A DNA stretch of 64,000 nucleotides from Schistosoma mansoni (GCF_000237925.1 NC_031495.1:15201749-15265748), one strand, 5' to 3'. Counted from the stretch's first letter, positions 50,201-63,470 are shown. Made by a program: numbers and translations. The notes: a model not told the origin generated them from the sequence alone.

Positions 50201-53200
50201 AAGTCAGGAAAAGCAACAATTTCGCTGAATTCCTTCTAGAAGTGCAGGTACACTTTAGATCCTAACTGGAAAATATTTCACTGATATATCGATTAGGAAA
50301 TTCAGTTCTAATAAATCGAAGACAAAATTTGTATATTCCTTACGGATATTTAGTTTGTTTTTTCTACTTTCCATAAGCTTGTTTAGCCCCTTGTGTTAAA
50401 AGTAATGTCTTTAGTGTTTTTGATGTCATTTTTCAAACACATAACTTCAATATTATGAATTGAACATTCATATACTCACTGAGAAAATACAAAATCATGT
50501 ATACTTTCTAAAAATTCTACGAGCTAGAATTGATTACCTTCTGACGGAGCATCTGTGTATTTGATGTCATCTAATACTTCGAATTCAAAAGATAACAAAT
50601 CAATAGGTATTGTGTGCTTTCGTGCATAGTTTTGTTGTACACCAGTAAGAAAAGCTTGTGTGAAAAAGAAACCAGATATCCAAAATTCCGGTGGAGGTCC
50701 TTGTTCATACCATACCTAATACATGAAATATTTCGAATAAAAGAAATATCTTATTATGTCTGTAATAAGAGGAAATAATTGTAATAATCACTCTTACTGT
50801 TTAATTTCATCTTGTTAAATTCACATATAAGACATCTTCAGTGGCGATACAATAGAAGAACCAGATGTACTGATTAATGATGAGAGGAAATAGGGATGAG
50901 TATTAAGATTGACAAATCAAAATAATTATGATACCCATTTACATAGTCGTTCTAAGATTAAAAGAGAATTATTGGTCTTTAGACTAGAATCACTGAGTTA
51001 GCAGAACAGGTTAATGGTTATTATATATAGGATTAATTCAACCGTAAGATAAGTTCACTTAGTGTAGTGTTTATGTTTTATTGATTGCTCTTACAGATTT
51101 ATCACTTTTAAAATCATAACGAATAAAGATGGTTATCAGAAGGGGTTTTATGGATATTATAGTAATTTTAATAGTTGAGATCATGAATCAATTGAAGCTA
51201 GACCACCATGGAAAACCTGGAAGCACTGGACGGCCGTTTCGTTTTATTGTGGGACTCCTCAGCAGTGCGCATTCATGATCCCGCCTCGCGAGATTCGAAC
51301 CCAGGACCTTTAATCGATTCATGATCTCAACCATTAAAATTGCTATAATATCCACAAAACCCCTTCTGGTAATAACCAACATATGCTCACTAGTGACTGG
51401 CTTCAAGAGGTATTTCCTGGAGTTCTAGTGAGAAGCAGTGACCAGTGGAGTTCAACCGTGTCTGTTGTGAGATAGTAACTCACTGAAGACATTTGTGGAT
51501 GTGTCGCTTTATTTCGTGGATCTGTTGAAGTTAGACATTAAAATCGTTGGATGCCGGTTCAGTGGTTAGGCGACCGCGCGTGAGACTGATAGGTCCTGGC
51601 TTCGAATCTCGCGAAGCGGGATCGTGGATTCGTACTGCTGAGGAGTCCCACAACAAGACGAAACAGCCGTCCAGTGTATCCAGGTTTTCCATGGTGGTCT
51701 AGCTTCAATTGATTCATGATCTCAACTATTAGAATAAAGATGGGTTTTGTGCTAACTATTCACAATAGTATTCTAACCGATTAGGATCAATTGATGATAT
51801 TTTATTTTCAATTACTATTAACTTTTGTTTATTTATTTTATTATGTAACAGATTATCTCAAAATTTATGATCTTCCATTATAATTTGAATTGACATTTCA
51901 TAGCATTTCTCTATTAAATTGTAACATTTTATCCAATATCCTTAACTCTATTTAGTTTCATTTAATATTCACTACAACATATCAAAAAGGGAAGTCAACA
52001 TTTGTAGTTTTGATCATTGAGATGAAAAAAGTTAACAGTCAACTTATTAGTATCTAATATAAATCTAATTCAATGTTCTATCATTTAAAATCAACTTGTT
52101 GTTTCTACTGTACTCGAATTATACGTAAGAGTTCACTAAAGATTGAATATTATTTGTTTTCATTTTAAGCGATCTTAAACTACTTATGTTCATCAGTAGT
52201 ATATATTAATCAAGTGAACAATTTCATCAATAATATGATTATAACAGAATATAAATACTTTTGAAGAATAATTTTACCTGAAGAAATTTTAAACGTGCCA
52301 AAAAATCATTTACATATGAACCAAGTGGTTTTAATGATGGATATGATTTTTTCATCCATAATTTTGGAATTTTTGAAGCAAGTATTGCAGCTACTACATC
52401 TTCTAAATCAGATGACATAACTACTAAACCTTTAATAGCTAATCGAATATTTTTAAGACTTGAACGTATTATACTCAAGAGTACATTGAAACGAACCATT
52501 TCTTGTACTAATACTGTATTCATACTTTGTTCATAGCATGTTGGATACTTTCGTAATACTAATTCTGTATCAAAATTTAATGGTAGACGATTTAAAACAT
52601 CAGAAGCAACTCCATCAACTACATCATCGAGTGATTTACCAGATGATGATGTTCCTTTTGCCTGTAAAAGATAATTAAATAGACATTTGATACTTTCGAA
52701 ATCTTTTAAATTATCAACAATCATTACATTTCATTGTATTATCAGATGATTAATAATTCGATGAAATTATTAGGCGTCACTCGGATATATAGTGAGAAAT
52801 CTATTTTGTACATGCAAATTATCTAAAAAAAGTAACTAAAGATAATCAACTCTCCGTGAATTTAGAAGTACCATGAGTTTTCTCCAATCTAAATGTAAAT
52901 GGATTATTCAAATCTTCATCCTTCACTAGGTTTTAGAACAGAAGCACACTGATGAGTTGATCTACGTTGTTTTTTTCTTTTGTTCTGTTAGGTTGATGAC
53001 TGATGAAATCTTAATAAGGAGAGATAACGATTCTATGATTTCTACCAACTTTCACGTTTCGTGACTCAGGAGAGAAGACTATCTGTTTATTAAACAGTGG
53101 GTATCCTGTACATCCATTTAATCCATATGAGAAATTGAGTTCAAATTTGCAGAAGGAACAGTTAAGATCGAAACGATTGATTGTTCTTTTGCAAATTAAC

Positions 53201-56200
53201 TGTTCATTGTATAGCTATCAGAATTTAGTGAGATAGTCTGTAATTTGTGATTAAATACATTCGATTGTCCCACCTATGTTCTTGTTCACTACACTATTGT
53301 TTAAATTTTGTAATAATTTTATATTTTAAATTTGACCAAAATGTATATTTTGCCAACTTACTTGAGTTAAAAGTATATTTGTAAATATTAAATTAGTTTC
53401 TTGTTGATCTTTAGTAATATCAGCATTTTGGTGCATACCGAAAATTTCTGGATCAGGATTCAATGGAAGTGTTTTTATATAATCAATATAACCTTCATAC
53501 TAAAAAAATAATGGGATAAAACTATAAAATTAGATAAATGATTTAAATGAATTGCTTGAAGGGATTAGAATGAATACTCTATTAAGGAAGCTAGATACGT
53601 CCTGGAAAATAGAATCACTGGCCAATTGAATGAATATTTTAACTGGGGGGTGAGTGGGAAATAAAATTGTTATTTTTATACAATGTACGACATTGAGGTG
53701 AATTATTCGAAGTTGGAAGATTTTGCTTCAACAATTTGGTTGCATGTTAAAAAAAGGAAAAACATGAGAGAAAAATCCAGACAACAACACTTGGAGTGTT
53801 GGGAAAATAAACATTAGAAAATATAAAGCGAAATGAATGAACAAAATCAGAGAAAAGCGACATGTTAAATAGAAATAAAATAAAGAGGAAGAAGGTAAGT
53901 AAGTGAATCTTCGCTGAGTTTGCATCATAACCACAACCAGCAGGATTGAATCTTCCAATATAACTTTGTGAAACAGAAAATTAAATCATCGGCTTATGCT
54001 ATGTCTCCAACTGGTCACATCTAGCGATTTCCCAACCTACAACACTGCACTTCATAACAGGTGGTAGTTGGAGGAGTATGACAAATTCTTTAACTCTCAC
54101 AGTCTGTGAAGATTACGTTTTCATGTTACTAGCTAGATGCATATAACTTGAGCTTAACATTGTTATTATTTACTATGTGACCACATCATACACCAGTAAT
54201 GAATTTGGACAATTATGATTCAGTACAGTTAACCTATACTTATTTTTAACTTCTCATGATTGAATAATAGACGATTTTAAGAGTAACTATTGTGAGTTCG
54301 AATAGTACAGTGGGGTGTTAGTTTCTTTAACACTAAAGGTATACCTTTTTGACGAGTCCCAACTAGCATTTAACCTTTTCTATAACTTCTCACTCACTAT
54401 CTCGAACCACCTAATATCAAGGGGTAATTATCCTCCAAAGTAATTTGATGAAATACAGCAAAGTATCCTGATATTTATGCCGTTCATGGGTTAGATCATT
54501 TATTAAGACAAAATAAACTAATATTATTTCTAGTATCATTATACTTTCTATTTTGTTTTTTAAAAATATATCTTCAGTTTTATATTGCACTAAGTGTTAG
54601 ACAGCATTAGTTGACAAACAACTCTACATTTAAATAATCTTTCCGTTCACTTTGTTAATTAATTGTGCTTCTTATCCTTAATAAACTCATATACTCTTTA
54701 AGTCAGGTTTTTCCATCAGTACGAAGTTAAATATGCAAGCTCTGTGGAATAAGATAAAACTTACATCAGTATCTTCAGGTGCATAATAGATTCCACTTGA
54801 ATCAAATGGATGTTTTACTTCATTAACAACTTCTGGACAATAGAAACGCATTAAAACTGTTTTTAAAGTGCGCCTATCCCATTCATCAGTAACGCGACCA
54901 CCATAATTACATTCACCAGTTAAATAACGTAATGCTTCATATTGAACATCCTACATAAATGAAATATGAGTAAAACATTGAATAGCAGTTGACCATATGT
55001 ATTATAATAGTATAATTTATATCAGACTAATTATATGAAAACAATAGACTTTAAAAAGGGATCAATACTACTTCTAGAAAAGACTTACATTTAAAAATTA
55101 AAGGTATAATTAATATTGAGAAGTTTACAATATGATTAGTTCTTATAGATCATCGAGATGATGAATGAGTACGTGATATATGTTATTTATTTATACAAAC
55201 AATAATTATGTTCGAAACCAAATACAGTTAGTCAGCTACAAAGTAGGACCAGGCACACATATGCATCTGTCCAAGTTTCCATACCTCATTAGCACAACAA
55301 GATGAACACCGAATTCATAGAAATAGTTAATTTAATGGTGGTAATATATATAAGATTCTGTATGAGGATATAGTACAGGAAGAAAGAATTAGTTGGCAGA
55401 AAGAAAGATATAAAGCAATTTTAATCTCACAGTTTAAGGGGAGACAGAGAGTGTATACACCGATGGCACTGTGATCGATTCTGAGCCATGTCACCGAGAG
55501 CCTCCAACCATTAGTCACGATAGTCGCGTGGATTCCAACCAAATAGTTTGCATCTATCAACATGACTCAGACCAGAAGTTAGTGACTTCAAAGACTGATG
55601 CCATGTTTTGGTTTGGCCGCCTCTACCTTTCTACCATCCGTCTCTAACACTAGTCATCATTGAAAAAATTAAATACACTTTACATTAGTTTGTTGGAGCG
55701 AAAAATAAGTCATAATAGGGGAAGCTATTGAATTTGCTACCTATGAATACATACCTCATTTTATTCGAAATGAAATCATAATTTGATAATAGTATTAATG
55801 GTGTTCAGTTTCACAATTCATTATGTCATACAGTAAACCAGTATTATTCACAATAGAGGACTTCAAAAACAATGTATTCTACTAAATAAACTTTGGTAAT
55901 ATTAAAAAAATGGAACCAATTAAGTTACTGTTTTGGGCAAGGCTTTGAAACTTATTAGAAGACTTACTAATGAACCTTTTGAATTCGTTATGGATATAGA
56001 GTTGTGGATAGATGTTTGGATTCTTTTAAATAACTAATAAGTGTGAATCATTCTCCCCACATACAACCCTACATTTTTAGAATTCATTTATGTAAAGAGA
56101 AGCACAAAAACTTTCCAATACCTTGTCTAGAATACATGGTGTATATAGATTAATAAGAACACGATAGAATATTCAAAGTCTAACTAACCAACATAAAATT

Positions 56201-58966
56201 ATGTTCCACCACTAGTGTATTCATTGTACTCCTACATGACTGAAATAATTTGTTATTCAAGAGTTTTGTCTATTTGTTATGTAACACTTACTAAATACAT
56301 GTATATGAAGCTGAATGTATTTTCTCACATCGACAATTACACTTGATCGTAGATGCTGGTATAAGCAAACTTTAAGTTTACTATTTTTCAAACATAAATC
56401 TCATTTAACCCTCATACTAGCTGATCATATATAACCATCAATGTTTTAGAATCAGCTTATTTGATAAAACCTTTATGTCAGAGAATTAAGTCAATGATTT
56501 ATTCAAAGAAGTGATGTAGTAAGATGAGTTGATCATTTTCATTATATGAATTCATTTAAATGGTCTAAATCCATGTGCTTGATTTTGAGCCCCATTGTAA
56601 GTGTGAGAGCTAGTGATACTTCTTGATTTCTCTAACCGAATAAGGTGGAGGGGGTTTAAAACTTGGAAATGTGTAGAGAAAAATTTGAAGTCCCTAATCA
56701 CTGATCCATTGCTCGATATTGGTGATATAGTAAATAATTAACATTTACATTGCTAAGATCTGTATGTATGGATTAATGTAAGCGTAGCAATAAAAATACA
56801 AAATAATTGTTTAGTTACTAAATAAATCAAACTGAAGAGTTTTACGTACAACATGCGTGATTTTAGACATGTATTCATCATCAATCAATATCAATTGAGT
56901 AACCTATCAGGCTCATTCGTTCACAGTAGATATTACTGAAATAGGCATATCTTAAATTTTATATAAACAATAATGGTTTGCATAAAAATAACTAGAAACT
57001 AACACTATACTGTCCAAGAAACATATGTAACTGTTGAACTGATATACGTAAATCTGTTTCATTAAATTCATACGGTGTATTCCAACCAAGTGGTCCAAAT
57101 TTACGTCTTTCTTGTACAATAGCATGAAAGAATACTAATCCGAATAATAATTTTTTCCAAGCATGTTTATTTGAACATGATTGAAAGAATTCTTGATCTG
57201 AAATAGGATCGCTTAAATATGATCTCCATAGATTAAAACGTAAACCTTTCGGTGGTTCATTAGTCATTTTAACACCATTTTGTAAAATTGATACAGGAAA
57301 ATCTTTACTTGGATAACTTGTCAACCATAAACGAAAATCTGGATGTGTTGTGTCAGGATTAAATTCTTCCACTCTTTTCTCTAAAATACCCATCCAACTT
57401 GGTGCTAGATGACAATTTTGCAATAACACCCATGTACCATCTTTTATACCATGTTCTATCATTTTTAAAGCTATCGGACCTTGACCTTGACCAAGTGATA
57501 GTGATTCAAATTTTGTACCACCAAATCCCATATCTTCAGCAAATTTTAATAATGCTACCATAGGATCAGCACCAGGTGATAAAACAAATAATAACGGTAC
57601 TGTACATGAAGAATCAGAAAATGCACCTGGCAAATCAAATGGTGGCGGTTCAATATATTTCTTGCCTAAATTTGTTAAAACAAAATTCTGTATAGCTGGT
57701 ACAATTTTATCTGGTCGTAGAACACGTAGTATACAAAGAAATTGCAATTGTGTTTTAATTTGTGTTAAATCAGCTGGTAATTTTTCATTATGTGGTTCAA
57801 CACTATCATATATACGTTTCCATTCATTAAGATTACGTTCAAAGTGTTCACGTATACCAGTAAAAACACTGATTTCATCTAACCGACATAATTCATCCCA
57901 TGATTTAGTTTGTAACCAATTGGATGGATTTACATGTGGATTATCTAAACCAACACCACCGGTTAATAAAAATCTCCATTCTTGTTCATTTAATAGTCCT
58001 TCATGACGAAGCATATTGATTGAAAGTAAGAATGAAAATAGTAGTTTATCTTTTTCAAATAATGATCGACATACATTACAATATAATGAATATGTTAAAT
58101 AATTTCGTAGATTAGTTAAACGTTGTTCCAGGTCGTCAGATTTCTCAGAATTATCAATACCCATTATAAATAGATTAATAAACCATGTTAATGAATATTG
58201 ATACATTGGATCAATATTAGCTAAATCTGATATTGAAAAGAATAAAATAGCTGTATGTACAGCAATTGGTACATAACCTAAACGTGCCACATCAATTTTT
58301 TGTTCAGTTTCTTCAAAATATGCTTGTTTCTCTGCTATTTCATTAGATAATTCTTTAGATGAATTTAATACTTTAATAGCACTTTCATCTTCTAATATAT
58401 TGCCTTCAGATGATGATAATACACCAAGTATTTGATCTTCTAATTCTTTTAATTTTTTTTTATTTGCAGCACCTTGTAATATTAATTTATTTTTTTCTTC
58501 TTCTAATTCTGGTCTTTCACGTGCAACTACAATACCCAATAATTGATCTTGTAAACCTTCTTCAGTAATCATAAAATTTACTAAAGTTACTTTTACTGAT
58601 GTTTCTGGTAAATAATGTGGATTTCTTAACTAGAAATAGATCAAATAAGAAAGAAATAGAATTTAGAAAAAATAATAATTCAATACTATGAAGAATCTGA
58701 AATATAGCTTATTAAATGAATCAACGGTAAGTCAGCTGTAAGTTAAATAAGGTTTAACCGCTTTTATGTAGTATAAAACATATCAGTAAATGATCATCAA
58801 CTTATTGATATTGTGTTCATTGAATAATGATACTCACTCGTTAATACTTTAAAGCTTTGTATATCTTTTAGAGATTTTTAAAGTTTATTGTGAATAATTC
58901 TCCAGTTCCAGGTCATTTATATCTCTCTATATTAGATCTTCTAAAGTGCTACGTGAAAGGTCTTGC

Positions 58967-59011
<45 letters not shown>

Positions 59012-62000
59012 AGAAGATAGTATAACTTTATTGGAATAAAATACCTAATAATGTACATATAAGATATTTTTCGTCCATGGAAAACGAAATTTCGATTTAT
59101 ATTTCGGATCGTGTTTGGGATTGGAATTTAGGATTTATTCCCTCATTATTTGGGATTGTTTAAATTCATGTATCTGCGTCCCAATGAATCTTTAACGCAG
59201 AACCATCGCTTCAAATACTACAATACAGTTCTGAATATAATCAGAAAGATACAAATAGTTATGCTATAAGTGTGTATCATGTTCAATGAATAAGTTGTGG
59301 TTGCTACGATTACAACAGTCTAGTGAATACTATTTTTATATATGAATCAATACGTATTGAATTTAAGTTTCAACATCAGTACTAGGATGCACGTATTTCA
59401 GATGAGTCACAAATAGAACAAAAAGTGTGCACTATACTGAATATAGTCAACTTGTAAATGCAAGTGACAAAGACGATTGTTTAAGGAGTATATATATCAA
59501 AAGTGAAACTGTTCACTTCAATTCTCAACCATTAACAATATGAAAATATGAAAAGTAGTCAAGATGGATATTTACTTGAAAAAAAAATCAATGTTACACT
59601 TTTTAATACTAAAAAAATTCACATGGAAACCAAATTCTCACTTTAGTTGTCATATAAAAACGAAATTCCGGTGAATATTCAACAACTGAATCACCAATTT
59701 TAATACATAATGCACCACCTTGTTTAAATGTTTGTTTTAATAATAATGATTCTAACATTGGATCTAATTCTTCACCAATATTTTCTAATAATACTGGTGT
59801 ACCAAATTGTATACAATTTTCTAATGTACGAACAAAATCACTATCAGTTAATTTGATAATTTGTAAATTATTCTTTTTCTCCATATTTTTTATCCATTTA
59901 TTAGCTTGACTAGTTGGATCAATCATTAATGGCCAACGTCTTGCATTACTAATAAGTAATACGATATAAAGAATGAAAAAAGTAATTATAACTAAATGAT
60001 TAATTAAAACAAGAGAATTGTGTAGACTATTCCAGTTGAAGTTAGCTCCCACCAAGTACTCACTCACATCAGTCTAACAGCTAGAATACAGCTATTCCTT
60101 TCTCATATGGGATGGAATGTGACAAATTCAATGTTCGAAATTTATTCTGCCTACTACGAAACTAATCGGTCTTTCGTTTTGTCCGTAGTAAGGTTATAGC
60201 TGTATGTGACTGATTGGTGGTGTATAATTAAGAAGAGAAGGTTTTACAGTGTTTACTGCTCTTTAGCGGCATAGAGATATGGAAAGCCAATCAGAAGTAG
60301 CAGAAGATCAGTCGATGACAACCAGAAGTGACCTAAAGGTTAAGTGCATTTCATCGGGGTCAATGGGTCAATTCCCTAAGGATAGAGTGGTATATATAAA
60401 AGTGAGTATTTGTGCATTTCGTTCGGTAGTCCATTACACTTCTCACTTAAGTATTCAGTTAAGGGGTTTGAGCATTGCATACCGTTTACCAGTATTATAT
60501 TTTCTGACACCGCCAGTCACAACAATCTATATACAGTTAGCTAATCTCTGAAAAACTAACTTATGAATATAGCCACCAGTTTACTGTTGTGATTACAAGT
60601 TTAATTTACACAATCCTCTATATGGTTTTCTTTAAAAAATTTTAACTTTAACATTATAAAGTATTTATGAAATTGAAACTGAGTAACTAATCGATTCTTG
60701 AAAGTCACCGTTTAAAATCGACCTACTTCTTACAATTTTAAGTAGATTTTAATTACCATTAAGAATAAAACTACTATGATAATTTGATTTATAATATTGT
60801 ATATTTGAATGAACTATTATATTTAATCCATAAATTTAATTAGTTTAAAAGTATTTAACTATATTAGAGAAATTGCAAATTTCCCCATCATCTAAATGAA
60901 TTTTTAAAAGTTTTTCTGAAATAAAATGAAACCAATTTCAGAATCGAAAGCTCATCATTCAGTCTCTTTTTTTCGGAATGTCATTCAAAAAAATATTGAT
61001 TCCAGCTACTATGATTACTTTATAGACTTAGTTATTCCAATTTGATTAGGTGAGAGAACTGTATAGTATAAATATTCTTATAACTCATGTGTATTTATTA
61101 AGTAGAAGGGTAAATTTTAGTAATGAGTAAATAATCCACATGGTTACAAAAGTAAGATATCATATCATGTGTTTAGCTTGCTGAATATGTTAAATGATAT
61201 TAGACTTTTAAAAGATATGCGTTAAACTGTTCATGGTCATAACATGTAGTTTAACAATAAGAATTCAATAACCAAAGCTTGAATAAAAAATACTCAATTA
61301 ATGACGAATACAATAATTAACAATACATTATATCGAGGCAATACGCACAGTATGCACATATATCAATAAGAGACTGATCAATTGCAGTCATAAATAACAA
61401 TGGGAAGATTCAAGTAAAACAATACCAAGTGAATTTAAACTTCACCCCATTGCACAAGCGAATGGCTATCTGGACTCAGTAGCTGAGTGGATAACACGAT
61501 GGCGTTTGAAGCAAACGATACTGGGTTTGAGTCCCAGAGTGAACATCAACCCTGAGATGCAGGTACATCCAGCTGACGAGTCCCAAATAGGACGAAATGC
61601 GCATCCTGGATATCACTGCTAGCCACTATCCATCTTTGCCCATAATACTTGTGAATTAAGGCTACATCGAGGCAATACGCACAGTATGCACATATGTCAA
61701 TAAGAGACTGACCAGTTGCAGTCCTAAACATCAATGGGAAGATTCAATCAAACAATACTTAGTGAATTTAATACATTTTAGTATTTGAATTAAGAATAAA
61801 CTTAAGAGATAGTAGCATGAAAAAAACAAACAACAATATAACTTACGCAATAATTATTCCATTTTCAATTGAAAAATCATCTGTTGGTAAACCAGCAATA
61901 TTCCATGCTCTAATATCAACTGGATTACCTAATGTATGTACTAAACTAAATGATTCTGAACATGGTATTGAATATTTCATAATTTCATTTAACCAAATTT

Positions 62001-62724
62001 TTACTTGTATTTGACGAAATGTTGATGTAAATGCACCTAAATAAGCAACTAATCCACTTGATATAAGTATATCACCAGTCAAATTTGTATATTGTTTACC
62101 AAGTGATTTAGCTGCTTCTGTCCAACGTGATTTTTCACCGCCTAAACCACCAATTAATTGTTCAGCACGTTCTAATTTCTTGGTACATAAATCAACTTTA
62201 TTTTCTAATTCAATTTTTTTACGTTTATTCATTTCTAAATCATCTGTTAATAATTTTAAACGATCTTGTACTTCTTTAAGTGCGGCACGTTTTATATTTA
62301 ATGCATTCATTGCTGTATTATATTCAGACATTGCTTTAGCTAAAGCTTCTTTTTTAGGTGCTACAATTTTTGCTACTATATCATAACGTTCTATAGCTAT
62401 AACCCATTTACATAAACCTTCACATGCTGTTGAAGCAACTGCAACACGTTCTGGTTTAAAATCAGGATTTGGTATATAACGTTCACGTATTGTTTTCATT
62501 ATTGTTAATGATATATTATCTTTATCAAAATTTTTTAAATTTTCTAAAAATTTCATATCACCAAGTAATTTTTTTGATGGACCCCAATAATCTTCAATTT
62601 TTTTACCTGATCCACTAGGATCATTTATACGATCAGGTTTAATACCTTTTAAAACACAAACAGCTTCCATAACTAAACGTACACCAGCTGGTGGTGATTT
62701 CATTGTTTTAACAATAGTGATATC
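47266..62724 (-). CDS. DNAH7: Axonemal inner-arm dynein heavy chain, DNAH7-like, C-terminal third (9 exons, 5' end off window)
   Basis: Exons: 62724-61847, 59948-59642, 58629-57004, 54950-54765, 53499-53362, 52661-52278, 50715-50538, 48471-48368, 47472-47266. All are in phase, giving 1335 residues and a stop. The first exon holds the stalk tip ([20 protein letters not shown]) and the returning stalk coiled coil. AAA5 follows ([39 protein letters not shown]), then AAA6 ([45 protein letters not shown]) and the C-terminal domain ([60 protein letters not shown]), ending VALLCQLDD. The family builds the single-headed inner arms that bend cilia and flagella; flame cells, cercarial sperm and miracidial cilia are likely sites. 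DNAH3 and DNAH12 are close relatives and cannot be fully excluded. The catalytic AAA1 lies upstream, outside the window. Confidence 0.95.
48575..48645 (-). repeat. SM-alpha hammerhead remnant, core broken
   Basis: On the minus strand GAAA and stem II are recognisable, but the core reads CTGGTGA and the 5' half of stem I is lost. It is sense to the dynein gene, in the intron between its last two-but-one exons. Confidence 0.5.
48986..50220 (-). repeat. Right arm of the long inverted repeat
   Basis: Reverse complement of 45244-46477. It lies wholly inside the dynein intron 48472-50537. Its RTE LINE fragment runs on the minus strand (49687-48990). The loop between the arms (46478-48985) contains the last two coding exons of the dynein. 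Confidence 0.9.
51127..51370. repeat. SINE family A copies joined head to head
   Basis: 51127-51190 and 51306-51370 are inverted copies of about 62 bases ('cagaaggggtttt.tggatattatag..'). They flank a minus-strand SINE body with B box near 51296. The unit can fold into a long hairpin. It lies in a dynein intron. Confidence 0.65.
51485..51735 (+). repeat. tRNA-derived SINE (family A)
   Basis: A complete-looking copy: 'ggttcagtggttaggcgac' A-box region near 51556, B box 'cttcgaatctcgcg' near 51600, then the conserved body 'gtactgctgaggagtccca' to 'ggtggtctagcttcaattg'. It is antisense within a dynein intron. Confidence 0.65.
53095..53290 (+). repeat. Dispersed repeat fragment shared with 16235-16500
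   Basis: 'ttgcagaaggaacagttaag' and 'acagactatctcac'-like blocks correspond to the interior of the inverted segment at 16098-16957. It lies in a dynein intron; family unknown. Confidence 0.35.
55205..55640 (-). mobile_element. Non-LTR LINE 3' end (family Q)
   Basis: On the minus strand it encodes the end of an ORF2 ('[16 protein letters not shown]'-like, then 'MAQNRSQ..') followed by a 3' tail ending in 'gtcctactttgtagctgact'. It corresponds to 18430-18745 and to the plus strand of 22205-22560. It is 5'-truncated, in sense orientation in a dynein intron. Confidence 0.6.
58968..59008. repeat. (TA)n microsatellite
   Basis: 41 bases of perfect TA in the dynein intron between 58630 and 59641. 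Confidence 0.95.
59389..59440 (+). repeat. Degenerate SM-alpha hammerhead remnant
   Basis: 'gatgcacgtatttcagatga' and 'gtcacaaatagaacaaaaag' align with the ribozyme region at 61556-61600, but the core is CAGATGA and GAAA is lost. It lies in a dynein intron, antisense. Confidence 0.4.
61310..61760 (+). repeat. SM-alpha SINE, one unit plus part of a second in tandem
   Basis: Unit 1 has a flank 'gaggcaatacgcacagtatg', a tRNA-like head with A box 'tagctgagtggataacacg' near 61481 and B box 'gggtttgagtccc' near 61522, then a hammerhead and 'gctagccactatccatcttt'. At 61650 the flank starts again ('gaattaaggctacatcgagg'), so a second unit follows head to tail. It is antisense within a dynein intron. 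Confidence 0.75.
61559..61612 (+). ncRNA. Hammerhead ribozyme (SM-alpha type), core intact
   Basis: CTGACGA is at 61573-61579, GAAA at 61594-61597, and the cleavage triplet ATC ends at 61605; stem I is 'atccag' with 'ctggat'. The stem III segment has changed from cgcgcg to tgcgca but is still palindromic. It is antisense to the dynein gene. Confidence 0.75.
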
Positions 62725-62744
62725 CTGTTAAGTAAATTAAAATA

Positions 62745-63380
62745 GATTGAATATATATGTAGTTAGAAATTTCAATTAATAATAGTATGATAACTTTGTA
62801 ATAGAAAATCAGTATAACTCGTAGATTGCAATAATCGTTGTAGTTCCATCAATTAGTTCCTTGAAAAAGCTTGGACCAGATTGCTAGGCGAAACGTTAGA
62901 TTTACTTCAAATTCATTCGCTGAGATTTTACAAATATATATTATTCCTATTTAATAGTTCTGATTATGTTATAATGAGAAATATTAGTTTTCTATTGATA
63001 TGAATTCGAGTGTATAAGTGGAATTTGGTTATGAATACCAATGAGTACATAGTGAAGTGAATACCACATGTATCTGTGAACATTCTGTGTATAGCATTAG
63101 GACTTTTTTTAAAATCTTCACCTAATGGAGTTCACATTAGGTGTTATTTATTAAAAAGTAGTGGATAAATCTATGAAAAACATAAAAGTATTAATTTTGA
63201 ATCAGATAACACACTTTCATGATAGATTAATGCGTTGACTTCTTATCATTTAGATTTTATTTCAGTAATTATACAAACTATGCACACTTCATCGTTGACT
63301 GAGGTCAACGAATAGTCTAGGAGCTTTATCGTTTTGGTGTAAATCTTAAAAAAATCCAGAAGTGAACATCAAATCTACGA
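62745..63380. other. Dynein intron, no further exon seen
   Basis: No open frame with dynein similarity is found upstream of the 62724 acceptor up to the window edge. A dispersed repeat fragment ('gcttggaccagattgctagg', then 'cgaaacgtta') lies near 62870-62910. Confidence 0.4.
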
Positions 63381-63470
63381 TCCAGGTACATCCAGCTGAC
63401 GAGTCCCAAATAGGACGAAACGCGCGTCTTGGATTACACTGCTAGCCACTATCCATCTTTGCCTAGAAGT
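63380..63470 (+). ncRNA. Hammerhead ribozyme (SM-alpha type), core intact
   Basis: CTGACGA is at 63396-63402, GAAA at 63417-63420, and the GTC triplet ends at 63428. Stem I has one G-U pair ('cttggat'). The tRNA-like head is missing; only the ribozyme and the 'gctagccactatccatcttt' tail remain. It is antisense to the dynein gene. Confidence 0.75.

Noticed and set aside
57662-58006. 114-residue plus-strand frame
   Set aside because: Antisense shadow of the large dynein exon.
60279-60551. Plus-strand 90-residue frame starting [11 protein letters not shown]
   Set aside because: It lies antisense in a dynein intron, has no recognised domain, and its second half is AT-rich chance coding.
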